Below, piece by piece: positions 1-6,762 of a DNA stretch of 22,831 nucleotides. The position numbers were made by a program, and so were the translations under genes. How positions within the stretch are numbered: position 1 is the first letter of the stretch; each line of letters starts with the position of its first letter. The stretch comes from a virus. Under the pieces are notes generated by a model. It was not told the DNA's origin, ran no database searches, and saw only the letters and a list, made by a program, of their open reading frames with translations. Location of the stretch: positions 1-22,831 of IMG/VR virus record IMGVR_UViG_3300044613_002919. One strand, 5' to 3'.

Positions 1-108
1 CAATCTCCCAAGGTGACCTTTGTCTTTGATCATTCGATCACTTTGCCAGCAAAAGTCTGCTAGAAAGTGTTTAAAAAACAACAAGGCCAATATAAGCCAA
101 GTGATCAT
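1..108 (-). CDS. Membrane protein, DUF3307-like (partial, N-terminus only)
   Basis: Only the first 36 codons are in the window; the frame is still open at base 1. The protein begins MITWLILALLFFKHFLADF and continues with CWQSDRMIKDKG. A hydrophobic first helix is followed by a short polar stretch with the pattern H-x-x-A-D-F-x-x-Q-[ST]-D-x-x-x-x-x-K, which resembles the N-terminus of DUF3307 membrane proteins as I recall the family. The ATG overlaps the TGA of the 5' nuclease gene as ATGA, so translation is probably coupled. Function is unknown. The reading frame and overlap are seen directly; the family call rests on one short motif. Confidence 0.6.
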   Translation of the reverse strand, partial: MITWLILALLFFKHFLADFCWQSDRMIKDKGHLGRL

Positions 109-1094
109 CCTGGATACTCCGCTCCTAAGAATTCTGCAAATTGTGTGCTGTTTTCACTTAGTCTATTCAACTCGTATTTGCCACAAAACTTTAAGAATTG
201 TGCGCCTACCATTGAGCAACTTTTACGAACTGCGCCTTTATTAATTGTATCTACAATTTTGGTCTTGATCTCTGCAGGCTGCGCAGAGAGATCAACTAGC
301 ACTCTATTGCGTTCATAGTCATCTAGCACTCGATGTTCTACACCGTTATGGTCTGTCCATCTTTGAAGCATGAGATTATTCCAATTGAAACCTTTTTTGT
401 CACGATCACTGTATGCTTCTAGTAGTCCAATTTTGTTTTTACTGCCCTTGGTCCTAACGCCCGGGTAGGCGGAAAAGATGTTATCTGTCGGATCTCCGCG
501 CATACACTTCTCAAACAGGATCCATTGCGGATCAGGTATTACTTTTGGTGCTTTGGTCTTTTTATCAATTACCAGTTTACCTTTCTTGTCAAGAATGCCC
601 TCTAGCGTGTGGAGTTCATCGGCAACACCATTATATTGCTGTACATTCGGCGCCAGTAACTGATAGAAATCTGTGTCTGAGGAAATAATAACGTGATTGT
701 CATTGGGGTGTTCGTGTATGAATCCTGCAATAAGATCATCTGCTTCAAGTTCTGGATGTTGAAGAACTGTGCAATTAGTCTTTTCCTGCAAGAATGTCTT
801 AAGGTTATCAAACGCTTCCCAGAATAGTCGGTCCTCTTCTTGTTCCGCTTCGGTGAGTGCTGCACGAGCGACAGCACGATTCTTTTTGTACGGCTCGTAA
901 TAATCTTTTCGCCATGACCGTCCCTCCAAACAGAATACCACATGATCGGCTTTCTGATCCCGCCAAGCCTTATTAACCGAACCGAGGGTAACATGGATAG
1001 CGAATCCTAACCTATCCCACGTATCCGATTGGCGGCTTGCTGAATGGCGAGCACGAAAGAATGTGTTTGCGGTGTCTACAATAAGATATCTCAT
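105..1094 (-). CDS. rnh: T4 RNase H-like 5'-3' exonuclease / flap endonuclease
   Basis: A FEN-1/T4 RNase H family nuclease of 329 residues (T4 RNase H is about 305) that would remove RNA primers and 5' flaps during lagging-strand synthesis. Visible metal-binding acidic positions are D7 (LIVDTAN), the ExADD cluster at E117-D119-D120, SSDTD at 138-142 and RGDPTDN at 199-205. The last is followed by a helix-hairpin-helix-like stretch (YPGVRTKGSKNKIG). R62-K63 after residue 60 fits the family's basic arch region. It sits 17 bases downstream of the SGNH-like gene. No clear Shine-Dalgarno precedes the ATG; the start is chosen because MRYLIVDTAN matches the usual family N-terminus. The gene overlaps the DUF3307-like gene by ATGA. 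The function call is strong; the symbol follows T4 usage. Confidence 0.88.
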   Translation of the reverse strand: MRYLIVDTANTFFRARHSASRQSDTWDRLGFAIHVTLGSVNKAWRDQKADHVVFCLEGRSWRKDYYEPYKKNRAVARAALTEAEQEEDRLFWEAFDNLKTFLQEKTNCTVLQHPELEADDLIAGFIHEHPNDNHVIISSDTDFYQLLAPNVQQYNGVADELHTLEGILDKKGKLVIDKKTKAPKVIPDPQWILFEKCMRGDPTDNIFSAYPGVRTKGSKNKIGLLEAYSDRDKKGFNWNNLMLQRWTDHNGVEHRVLDDYERNRVLVDLSAQPAEIKTKIVDTINKGAVRKSCSMVGAQFLKFCGKYELNRLSENSTQFAEFLGAEYPG

Positions 1095-1111
1095 GCGTTA
1101 ATAGTAGCATA

Positions 1112-1855
1112 TTATAATAATGCAGTCAAGTGAGGTAACAAGTAGTCTGCCCATTTTAAATGACCGTCCGGACCAAAATGATACCATTTATTTGGATTAA
1201 TGCCTGCTTGAATTAGATATTTTCCATAACTGAATGTTTCGGAATATGGAAAAATATAGTTCGGACCCCAATCTTTATAGCAATCTTTATTGTTTTTAAG
1301 TAGGTCGTAAAATGTAAGATGACAATTAAAAAATAAATGAGGTATACTTTTATTCTTTAAGTCTTGATGAAAGTTCCAAATTTTTTCATGTGCTTCTTCT
1401 AACTTCGTGTTCCAATCAATCTCTGTTACATACTTCTTGTAACGGTTAGTCCATTTTTCAGGAACACTGTCTATTCCTGACCCATTTACCTGATACCACT
1501 CGCGATCTTCGTCATTATACCATTCTTCGCGTTCCCAAGTACTCCAACCTATTAAAATAAAATCAGGTATATGATCATTTAGGTACTCATATGTTGTTCT
1601 TATTATTCTATCGTTTGATCCTGCTGACCTTGCATGACAATGTAATTGTGCGCCAAGTCTATTTGCTAAAATTTGACCATACGAAACATTTAGATTATCA
1701 GGATATGGAGCCCAGTTAATTTCATCTTTCCAAAATTCAAAAGAGTTTTTTACATCATTATTATAATTATATTTCCAATTATCAACTATAAAACATGCTG
1801 GGTTCACTGCTTCGGCACCGGCACTATGGCTGTCTCCGTTCACGTAAAGAATCAT
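1112..1855 (-). CDS. SGNH/GDSL-hydrolase-like protein
   Basis: A 247-residue protein. The N-terminus VNGDSHSAG (residues 5-13) matches block I of the SGNH fold, with S9 as candidate nucleophile. A Gly/Asp/His-rich stretch close to the C-terminus (HFGPDGHLKWAD, with D230 and H232) could supply the Asp and His of the triad. The middle has RSAGSNDRII (about 77-86), which could be the Gly and Asn blocks, and the aromatic motif IGWSTWEREEW. Such enzymes are esterases or acetyl-hydrolases on lipids, sugars or peptidoglycan; the substrate cannot be read here. No signal peptide or membrane helix is visible, so it probably acts in the cytoplasm or on virions. It lies in the queD-queE operon between an unknown gene and the 5' nuclease. 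It may instead be a non-catalytic member of the fold. Confidence 0.6.
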   Translation of the reverse strand: MILYVNGDSHSAGAEAVNPACFIVDNWKYNYNNDVKNSFEFWKDEINWAPYPDNLNVSYGQILANRLGAQLHCHARSAGSNDRIIRTTYEYLNDHIPDFILIGWSTWEREEWYNDEDREWYQVNGSGIDSVPEKWTNRYKKYVTEIDWNTKLEEAHEKIWNFHQDLKNKSIPHLFFNCHLTFYDLLKNNKDCYKDWGPNYIFPYSETFSYGKYLIQAGINPNKWYHFGPDGHLKWADYLLPHLTALL

Positions 1856-1880
1856 TATTTGTATACAGGAATTGTTTCCA

Positions 1881-2267
1881 TTAACTTATTTCAGTCCTTC
1901 CATTACCTAAATCATTACGATCAACTCTGCGTGGTCTTGTATCATAAGGTTGATTAGCTTCCCATTGCTCATAATTTTCGTTTAGAATGTTACGACAAAT
2001 ACTTTGAAACCATCTATCCACAATTTGATCGTCGGTATCATCTTTCTTTTGCATATAACCGGCTTTGACCAATCTAGCAACAAAAACATCATTCCAATCT
2101 AGTTCAAAGCTTCCGTTACCAATATCATCTGGATCTAACTCGACACTTATAATGTTAATGTAAGGTTCGCCTGCTTCAGTAGCTAACTCTTTTGGTGTCT
2201 TTGTTTTAGATTTTACACGCGGTGTTTCTAACTTAGGTTCTGGCTTTTTCTTTAACCAATCAAACAT
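1881..2267 (-). CDS. Conserved-looking hypothetical protein downstream of queE
   Basis: I do not recognise a family for this 128-residue protein. It begins MFDWLKKKPEPKLETPR, a Lys/Pro-rich probably disordered N-terminus, and then has a folded-looking region containing ELDPDDIGNGSFELDWND and VDRWFQSICRNIL. The end is polar and Arg-rich. The ATG at 2267 is preferred over an upstream in-frame ATG at 2279. It is preceded by GGGGA at good spacing and overlaps the queE stop in the TAATG arrangement used elsewhere in the window. Its place directly after queE and before an SGNH-like gene shows co-transcription, not function. Confidence 0.7.
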   Translation of the reverse strand: MFDWLKKKPEPKLETPRVKSKTKTPKELATEAGEPYINIISVELDPDDIGNGSFELDWNDVFVARLVKAGYMQKKDDTDDQIVDRWFQSICRNILNENYEQWEANQPYDTRPRRVDRNDLGNGRTEIS

Positions 2268-3112
2268 TATGTTCCCCACTCATTTTTAAATAATGGCACC
2301 TGCAATCTATCAGAATATCTTAATCCATTACGCATTGCTAGTTCTGCTACTCTGCGATTGTTTAATGTATATACATTCTCAACGCCGCCAACTGGCATTA
2401 AGTATACCGGCCCTTCAAATCCTGCATCTCTATATTCTTGAACTGCTTTTAATGCATCTTCAACATCTTCATCTGTTGCAACTACAAATTTTAGATATAC
2501 ATATCCGTATTCATCATACTCTTTGATGATATCCGGACGAATCGCATCCTTCCATGCCTCCCCCGAACACGGAAGTTTAGCACTAACACTAAATGTGAAT
2601 GTATTAAACCCTTTGTAATGATGCCAGTTACGATGTATCCAAGTTTTTAATTCATCTGTAAGTTTTTGTGTACCGTTCGTTTCGAATGTTATTTCTTTTA
2701 GCGAACGCATACTAGGGTTTTCTAGTAGATCAATGTATGCTCGTTGCCATCCTAGCAATGGTTCGCCGCCAGTGATTACCAAGTGTTCATCGCGCCATTC
2801 GCCGTGTGGAAGTATTTCCATAATCCGATCGACAATGGCATCAGACTCTAACATGGGACTTAGATCTTTGAATCTTGGATCCCAACTTGCGTAACTATCA
2901 CATCCAGTGCTTACTAACGGTAGTTCTTCGTACTTGGTATATTGGTCAGGGGTTACTTTATTTGCTTCCTCGCTTAATTGTCCCCGAGGCATGCCAAATC
3001 CAGCACATCGAAAGTTACAACCAAATGTGCGAAGGAATACACTAGGCACACCCATGTATCTACCTTCGCCTTGTATTGAATAAAATAGTTCTGCTACTTT
3101 GATTTTACTCAT
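2267..3112 (-). CDS. queE: QueE-like 7-carboxy-7-deazaguanine synthase (radical SAM)
   Basis: A radical SAM enzyme of 281 residues that converts 6-carboxy-tetrahydropterin to 7-carboxy-7-deazaguanine (CDG). The substrate-binding motif SIQGEG is at 12-17 and TGGEP at 114-118, both typical of QueE. The cluster cysteines are C32 and C36 (CNFRC); the third is apparently C71 in CDSYASWD, which resembles the CDS..(T)W that follows the normal QueE cluster. The spacing is thus CX3CX34C instead of CX3CX2C. The start at 3112 is chosen because MSKIKVAELFYSIQGEG is the normal N-terminus and the ATG overlaps the queD TGA (ATGA). It follows queD in one operon, as expected for the pathway. It may feed DNA modification through the DpdA-like protein at 15648-17186. 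Confidence 0.88.
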   Translation of the reverse strand: MSKIKVAELFYSIQGEGRYMGVPSVFLRTFGCNFRCAGFGMPRGQLSEEANKVTPDQYTKYEELPLVSTGCDSYASWDPRFKDLSPMLESDAIVDRIMEILPHGEWRDEHLVITGGEPLLGWQRAYIDLLENPSMRSLKEITFETNGTQKLTDELKTWIHRNWHHYKGFNTFTFSVSAKLPCSGEAWKDAIRPDIIKEYDEYGYVYLKFVVATDEDVEDALKAVQEYRDAGFEGPVYLMPVGGVENVYTLNNRRVAELAMRNGLRYSDRLQVPLFKNEWGT

Positions 3113-3624
3113 GCAAACAAATCCTCGTTCCATTCTCTATGGCCTTCTCTGAAAGCCATATTGCTCTGTGTTTCTCTTACTTCTACTCTATAGCACCAAA
3201 GTCGTTTTGCTTCACTAGGCCCCCACATGTCAGGGATATAAACTCCGTTTACATATTTGTATAGCATATCAGCTAGACCTTCGCAACCTAAACGAGGCAG
3301 CACAACAATCTTGGCCATATTCTTTTCTTGTAGCAGTTGGAAGGTTGCCATTTCTGGATCATCTTGGGCAACAATAAGCGTATGATCAAATTGATCTTCT
3401 AAAATCGTCTTGAGTTCTTTGAGACCACCATAGTCAGCGGCCCAATTGCGCACATCTAAATGATCTGTGCCAAAGAAAAATTTCATTGAAAAACTATAAC
3501 CGTGGATTAGATTGCAATGACTGTCAGCACGCCACTGACGATATGCACACGGAAATGCGTCGTGATATTCTTTGGTGCTGGTGTATTTGTAAACTCTTGA
3601 TGGATATGTTTCGTTAAGATACAT
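3109..3624 (-). CDS. queD: QueD-like 6-carboxy-tetrahydropterin synthase
   Basis: A T-fold protein of 171 residues acting between FolE and QueE (dihydroneopterin triphosphate to 6-carboxy-tetrahydropterin). Matches to QueD are catalytic C37 four residues before H41 (CNLIHGY), the catalytic D80-H81 pair (FDHTLI), the pterin-binding Glu E115 in CEGLADMLY, and E151 in VRETQSN. Two of the usual three zinc histidines differ: the family HGH is HGY (Y43), and the upstream His, eleven residues before the catalytic Cys, is C26. The start is supported by AGGAG followed by AATTCA before ATG. This is the first gene after the late-promoter motif at 3710-3717 and it overlaps queE by ATGA. The family is well supported; full activity is less certain because of the altered ligands. 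Confidence 0.85.
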   Translation of the reverse strand: MYLNETYPSRVYKYTSTKEYHDAFPCAYRQWRADSHCNLIHGYSFSMKFFFGTDHLDVRNWAADYGGLKELKTILEDQFDHTLIVAQDDPEMATFQLLQEKNMAKIVVLPRLGCEGLADMLYKYVNGVYIPDMWGPSEAKRLWCYRVEVRETQSNMAFREGHREWNEDLFA

Positions 3625-3671
3625 TGAATTCTCCTATATTATATTTTAACATAGGCTTGCAGAATTTGTAA

Positions 3672-3698
3672 AGCGGGATGAAAGACCTAAAGGCCGCT
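3672..3698 (-). other. Possible stem-loop in the queD leader
   Basis: On the minus strand AGCGG (3698-3694) can pair with CCGCT (3676-3672). A nested CCT/AGG pair lies just inside the 5' arm. It lies at the start of the leader expected from the late promoter. It lacks the U-run of an intrinsic terminator, so a role in RNA stability or translation is only a guess. Confidence 0.25.
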
Positions 3699-3709
3699 GT
3701 GTAGTACAG

Positions 3710-3717
3710 TATTTATA
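3710..3717 (-). promoter_or_regulatory. T4-type late promoter motif (TATAAATA)
   Basis: Read on the minus strand, the bases are exactly TATAAATA, the T4 late promoter -10 box recognised by gp55-type sigma with the gp45 clamp. It sits three bases after the stop of the phosphoribosyltransferase gene, in the longest intergenic gap of the window. It would start transcription near 3704, about 80 bases before queD. It is the only exact copy I found on the coding strand. Confidence 0.65.
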
Positions 3718-3720
3718 CTC

Positions 3721-4251
3721 TCAACTTTGCCACCAATTTTCCCAAGGAAAAACTATCCAACAAGGATCATCAAGTTTATTAATATTGCGTCCGCTGTAAT
3801 CAATTTTTTCGTAAGGACTATCTTCGTTGTTTATGAGTACAGCAAATCTTACATTACTGTTCCAAATAACATTCCAGGCAGCATGATTAGGCAAACAACC
3901 ACTGGTCCAATCTTGCCTTATCCACTCAAGTGTAGCACCAGTATCGTTTATGTCATCTACAATTAATATCTTCTTACGATAGGCAGGATCAGTGTCAGCA
4001 TTGCCTGATCCTCTTTCGTCTTTTGGTACGTATCCAAAAGCGTCTTCGGCCATCCAACAGTTACTTTCTGATCGCGGTTTAAGAGTCTCCATTGGTACAT
4101 CAAAATAATGGCTTATCATTGTTGCTGCTGCTAATCCGCCACGAGTCAATCCTACCACGTAATCAGGTCGCCAATCACTATTAGTAATATCTCGGCAGAG
4201 TTTATGTACAAGACTCTTAAACTCTGCATCGGAAATAACTAACTGTTTCAT
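3721..4251 (-). CDS. Phosphoribosyltransferase, Gpt/purine type
   Basis: A type I phosphoribosyltransferase of 176 residues. The PRPP-binding loop ILIVDDINDTGATLE occupies about 95-109, with the two adjacent acids and the DTGAT turn. The N-terminal half has VGLTRGGLAAATMI (33-46), which resembles the start of bacterial xanthine-guanine PRTases. Such enzymes attach purine bases to PRPP and so salvage guanine, xanthine or hypoxanthine; the base specificity cannot be read from the sequence. The ATG overlaps the stop of the 62-residue gene as TAATG. Lying next to queD-queE and in the same window as a base-exchange enzyme that would release guanine, a guanine-salvage role is attractive but inferred. 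Confidence 0.8.
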   Translation of the reverse strand: MKQLVISDAEFKSLVHKLCRDITNSDWRPDYVVGLTRGGLAAATMISHYFDVPMETLKPRSESNCWMAEDAFGYVPKDERGSGNADTDPAYRKKILIVDDINDTGATLEWIRQDWTSGCLPNHAAWNVIWNSNVRFAVLINNEDSPYEKIDYSGRNINKLDDPCWIVFPWENWWQS

Positions 4252-4439
4252 TAGTCTCTCTCCAAAACAGACGCTTCTTTAATTAAACCAATTAATTCAT
4301 CCATGTCTTTACATAGAATTTTAGCAGTTGCCCAATCACCATTATCGTCGCGCCCACTTATTTCTAACATAAATCCATTGTCATACATGTTAATAGAAAA
4401 GCTGTCGTTTACTTTAGCAAGTTTTTCATTGAGTTTCAT
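4251..4439 (-). CDS. Small hypothetical protein (62 residues)
   Basis: I do not recognise this protein. It is mixed alpha/beta in appearance, with a likely beta hairpin (SINMYDNGFMLEISGRD) followed by an amphipathic helix (DMDELIGLIKEAS). GGAG inside the end of the preceding gene is well placed before the ATG, and the junction is TAATATG. It shares its stop/start bases with the phosphoribosyltransferase gene. Nothing points to a function. Confidence 0.72.
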   Translation of the reverse strand: MKLNEKLAKVNDSFSINMYDNGFMLEISGRDDNGDWATAKILCKDMDELIGLIKEASVLERD

Positions 4440-4440
4440 A

Positions 4441-4995
4441 TTACTCCTTGTCTTTAGGGTCTGGGAATGGCCAGACTGGTTGAGGTTTTGGTGCTTCGTC
4501 GTCTAAATTTCCTAGTGCTTGTTGAAAATGATTTTGTAGTTCTGGCGTGATTTCAGCTTTGATCCATTCTTCGTCGCCGGGCATTTGCCAATCGGACTTC
4601 AAAATATCTAATGGGCCATGGAACCAACATTCAGTATCGTACTGTTCCCATCCTTCTTCAATTTCTAATGCCTCATAAGCGCCTAACTCGTTTATTAATT
4701 CTAGTAGCCTATCACGCTCATCTTCGGGCATGTCGTCCGGGAAGATATAATCCTCATACCAACCATCATCTAGGCTATCTAGTTCATAGTCATAATCAGT
4801 GTTGTACATATCAACACCGTCTGCACTAGGACCATCCGTTTGTTCTAGTACAGGCGGATCGTCATCTTCGGTATTAATTAGTATTGTGCCCCAACGAAAG
4901 CCAGACACACGTCTAATTACATAATCATCTTTTTGATATAATTCGTGTTCAAATACAGATTTTTTTTCTTTAGTTGAAACTTGCCACCAAGTCAT
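4441..4995 (-). CDS. Acidic hypothetical protein (184 residues)
   Basis: A soluble, strongly acidic protein. Residues about 60-125 are rich in Asp, Glu and Tyr (for example YDYELDSLDDGWYEDY), and the tail is Pro-rich (PKPQPVWPFPDPKD). WEQYDTECWFHGPLDI is a distinctive aromatic motif that should be useful for searching. I do not recognise a family. The extreme acidity could suggest DNA mimicry or binding to a basic partner, but this is speculation. The ATG overlaps the stop of a 48-residue membrane protein gene as ATGA, so the two are probably coupled. Confidence 0.72.
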   Translation of the reverse strand: MTWWQVSTKEKKSVFEHELYQKDDYVIRRVSGFRWGTILINTEDDDPPVLEQTDGPSADGVDMYNTDYDYELDSLDDGWYEDYIFPDDMPEDERDRLLELINELGAYEALEIEEGWEQYDTECWFHGPLDILKSDWQMPGDEEWIKAEITPELQNHFQQALGNLDDEAPKPQPVWPFPDPKDKE

Positions 4996-5138
4996 TGATT
5001 ATCTCCGTCAAGTTGTTCGGCTAGATCGTAAAGTACAAGGAAAACTAAACTTAAAACTAGTATAGCAAAAAAATTGCCTAGACGCAAGGCCATAGTCATT
5101 GAAATGAGAAAAAAACCAAAAATGGCAATCTTCCTCAT
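4992..5138 (-). CDS. Small membrane protein (48 residues)
   Basis: A short gene reading MRKIAIFGFFLISMTMALRLG, then a second hydrophobic stretch (NFFAILVLSLVFLVLYDLAEQ), ending in polar LDGDNQ. This suggests one or two membrane helices; the first could be an uncleaved signal anchor. The evidence that it is real is the fit on both sides. Its ATG overlaps the TGA of the 78-residue gene as ATGA, and its own TGA overlaps the ATG of the 184-residue gene in the same way. It therefore fills a gap that would otherwise hold no gene. Function unknown. Confidence 0.65.
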   Translation of the reverse strand: MRKIAIFGFFLISMTMALRLGNFFAILVLSLVFLVLYDLAEQLDGDNQ

Positions 5139-5371
5139 TTCAATCCTTTTTTCTTTTTGGATTCTTCCATTCCCGATGAAATCATTTTTTTGAAAATTAG
5201 CAACACTCGGCCTTTTTCTTTTTCTGTCAAGTATTTTACTAACATTAGTTTATCATCATAACTATTTGCGCCTTTCAAAAACTCTTCTGGTACTGCTAGT
5301 TTAGGTTTTTTTGGTTTAAATTTTTTTAAATTAGCTTTTACATCGTCGTTGTTATTATTATTATCAGACAT
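5135..5371 (-). CDS. Small basic hypothetical protein (78 residues)
   Basis: It starts with an Asn/Asp-rich stretch, followed by a Lys-rich segment (LKKFKPKKPKLAVPEEFL) and a probable helical C-terminal half, and ends KKKKGLK. The charge suggests nucleic-acid or membrane-surface contact, but no family is recognised. An AGGA lies rather far (about 15 bases) upstream of the ATG. It is followed without a gap by the 48-residue membrane protein gene. Confidence 0.6.
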   Translation of the reverse strand: MSDNNNNNDDVKANLKKFKPKKPKLAVPEEFLKGANSYDDKLMLVKYLTEKEKGRVLLIFKKMISSGMEESKKKKGLK

Positions 5372-5378
5372 TTATTTT

Positions 5379-6056
5379 TTATTCTTTCCTATCTCCAAAC
5401 AAGTGAAGTAAACTTAGAAATAAATTAATAAAATCCAAGTAAAGGGTAAGAGCACCCATAACTTCAATTGCAGGACCGTCAGATTCCATTAATTGCTCTC
5501 TAATCTTTTGAGTATCATATGCTGTTAGGCCTAAGAAAATAACAACTGCTGCGGCACTAATTAGGGTTTGAAGTAGACTTGATCCTATAAAGATATTTAC
5601 GATGCTTGTGATAATAATAGCGATTAAAGCCACAATCAAGTACTTTCCTACGCTATCTAAACTTTGTTTTGTAAAATACCCATACCCACTCATAGTCACA
5701 AATAAAATTGCTGCACCGAAAAACGCACTGGCAATACTAGCGGCTGTATAAATTACAAAAATGGTTGCAAAGCTCAATCCCATTAGAGCTGCAAAACCAT
5801 GTAAACAAAGTATAGCAGTGGACTTACTTGGATTATTACCAAGTACGTAACCTACAGCAAAGATTGCAGCCAATGGTGCAAATACCACAATCCATTTCAC
5901 TATACCTGTAAATAAAAATGCCATCAAGGCAGCATTTGAAGATACCAAGGCACTTACAATCATACTAGTCACAACAGCCAATGCCATGTTATTGTAAACA
6001 CGAATCATGCCGCTGTTGATTTCTGCTGGTGTTTTATAAGTTAAAGCATATTCCAT
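5379..6056 (-). CDS. Bax inhibitor-1 (TMBIM/YccA/YetJ)-like membrane protein
   Basis: A 225-residue integral membrane protein with about seven hydrophobic segments between residues 22 and 221. The C-terminal part has two family-defining acidic motifs: YDTQKI with D181, and LYLDFINLF with D208. These match the di-aspartyl pair of bacterial BI-1 proteins such as YetJ, which form pH-sensitive calcium leak channels. GYGYFTK near 124-130 is also typical. The start at 6056 is chosen over an upstream in-frame ATG at 6146 because AGGAGA sits at good spacing and MEYAL leads straight into the fold; the longer form would run deep into folE. In a phage it may modify host membrane ion balance or lysis timing, which is inference. 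The family call is confident. Confidence 0.85.
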   Translation of the reverse strand: MEYALTYKTPAEINSGMIRVYNNMALAVVTSMIVSALVSSNAALMAFLFTGIVKWIVVFAPLAAIFAVGYVLGNNPSKSTAILCLHGFAALMGLSFATIFVIYTAASIASAFFGAAILFVTMSGYGYFTKQSLDSVGKYLIVALIAIIITSIVNIFIGSSLLQTLISAAAVVIFLGLTAYDTQKIREQLMESDGPAIEVMGALTLYLDFINLFLSLLHLFGDRKE

Positions 6057-6066
6057 TATAGTCTCC

Positions 6067-6762
6067 TTATCTTGGTGCAAATTCTTGTTGAAGCTTGATG
6101 TTATCAAAAAATTCTTTCTTGGTGCTCTGATCGTCTTTAAATGCACCTCTTAACACTGTGGTCTGGGTGAGACTACTGTGTGCCATAATTCCTCTATTCT
6201 CGCAGCATCCATGGGTGGCCTGGATATATACAGCCACATCCTTACTTCCAGTTGCAAATTCAATTTCTCGTGCAATGTCCATGCAAAGCTCTTCTTGTAG
6301 CGTTCCACGACGAGCGCACCATTGGGCAATTCGGGTGTATTTAGAAAGTCCGATGAGTTTGGGACCAGCAATAATACCAATATATGCAACGCCTGTAACA
6401 GGTTGGTGATGATGACTGCAAACACTCTTAAGCTCGGAACGGACGACGAGCATGCCGTCATAGGCTCCTTCAGTATCATTTGGAAACGCAGTTGCGTTAG
6501 GTGTCGGATCATATCTACCTGCCATTAATTCGTTATAATACATTTTAGCCAGACGCCTTGCTGTACCTTGACTGTTAGGATCCGTTTCTCTATCAATGAG
6601 TAATGTGTCTAACACTTTTTCAAATGCTTCAGTAGCCTCGTTAATCAGATGTTCCTTGTCGGATGGAGCAATGTAATCACTGATATTGTCGCCAGCCCAA
6701 TATCTTTTGCCATCTCGTTTCATGCGTTCTTTAATTGCCTGTGCTAGATATTTCTCTGCCAT
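6067..6762 (-). CDS. folE: GTP cyclohydrolase I (FolE)
   Basis: It converts GTP to 7,8-dihydroneopterin triphosphate, the entry step for both folate and 7-deazaguanine synthesis. The 231 residues compare with about 220 in bacteria. Zinc and catalytic residues are present: C115, H117 and H118 in VCSHHHQPVTG, and H184 and C186 in HGCCENRG. KLIGLSKYTRI (135-145) is the usual GLSK/R-type segment before the Zn cysteine. The Glu of the common CEHH motif is Ser here. GGAG lies just before the ATG, directly after the aminotransferase stop. With queD and queE in the same window, a role in base modification is more likely than folate supply. Confidence 0.92.
   Translation of the reverse strand: MAEKYLAQAIKERMKRDGKRYWAGDNISDYIAPSDKEHLINEATEAFEKVLDTLLIDRETDPNSQGTARRLAKMYYNELMAGRYDPTPNATAFPNDTEGAYDGMLVVRSELKSVCSHHHQPVTGVAYIGIIAGPKLIGLSKYTRIAQWCARRGTLQEELCMDIAREIEFATGSKDVAVYIQATHGCCENRGIMAHSSLTQTTVLRGAFKDDQSTKKEFFDNIKLQQEFAPR

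Noticed and set aside
3672-3698. The leader stem as an intrinsic terminator after the phosphoribosyltransferase gene
   Set aside because: The stem is only five pairs with a long loop and no U-run follows.
6150-6512. Minus-strand open frame of 120 codons within folE
   Set aside because: It is a shadow in another frame of a well-supported gene, with low-complexity composition and no Shine-Dalgarno.
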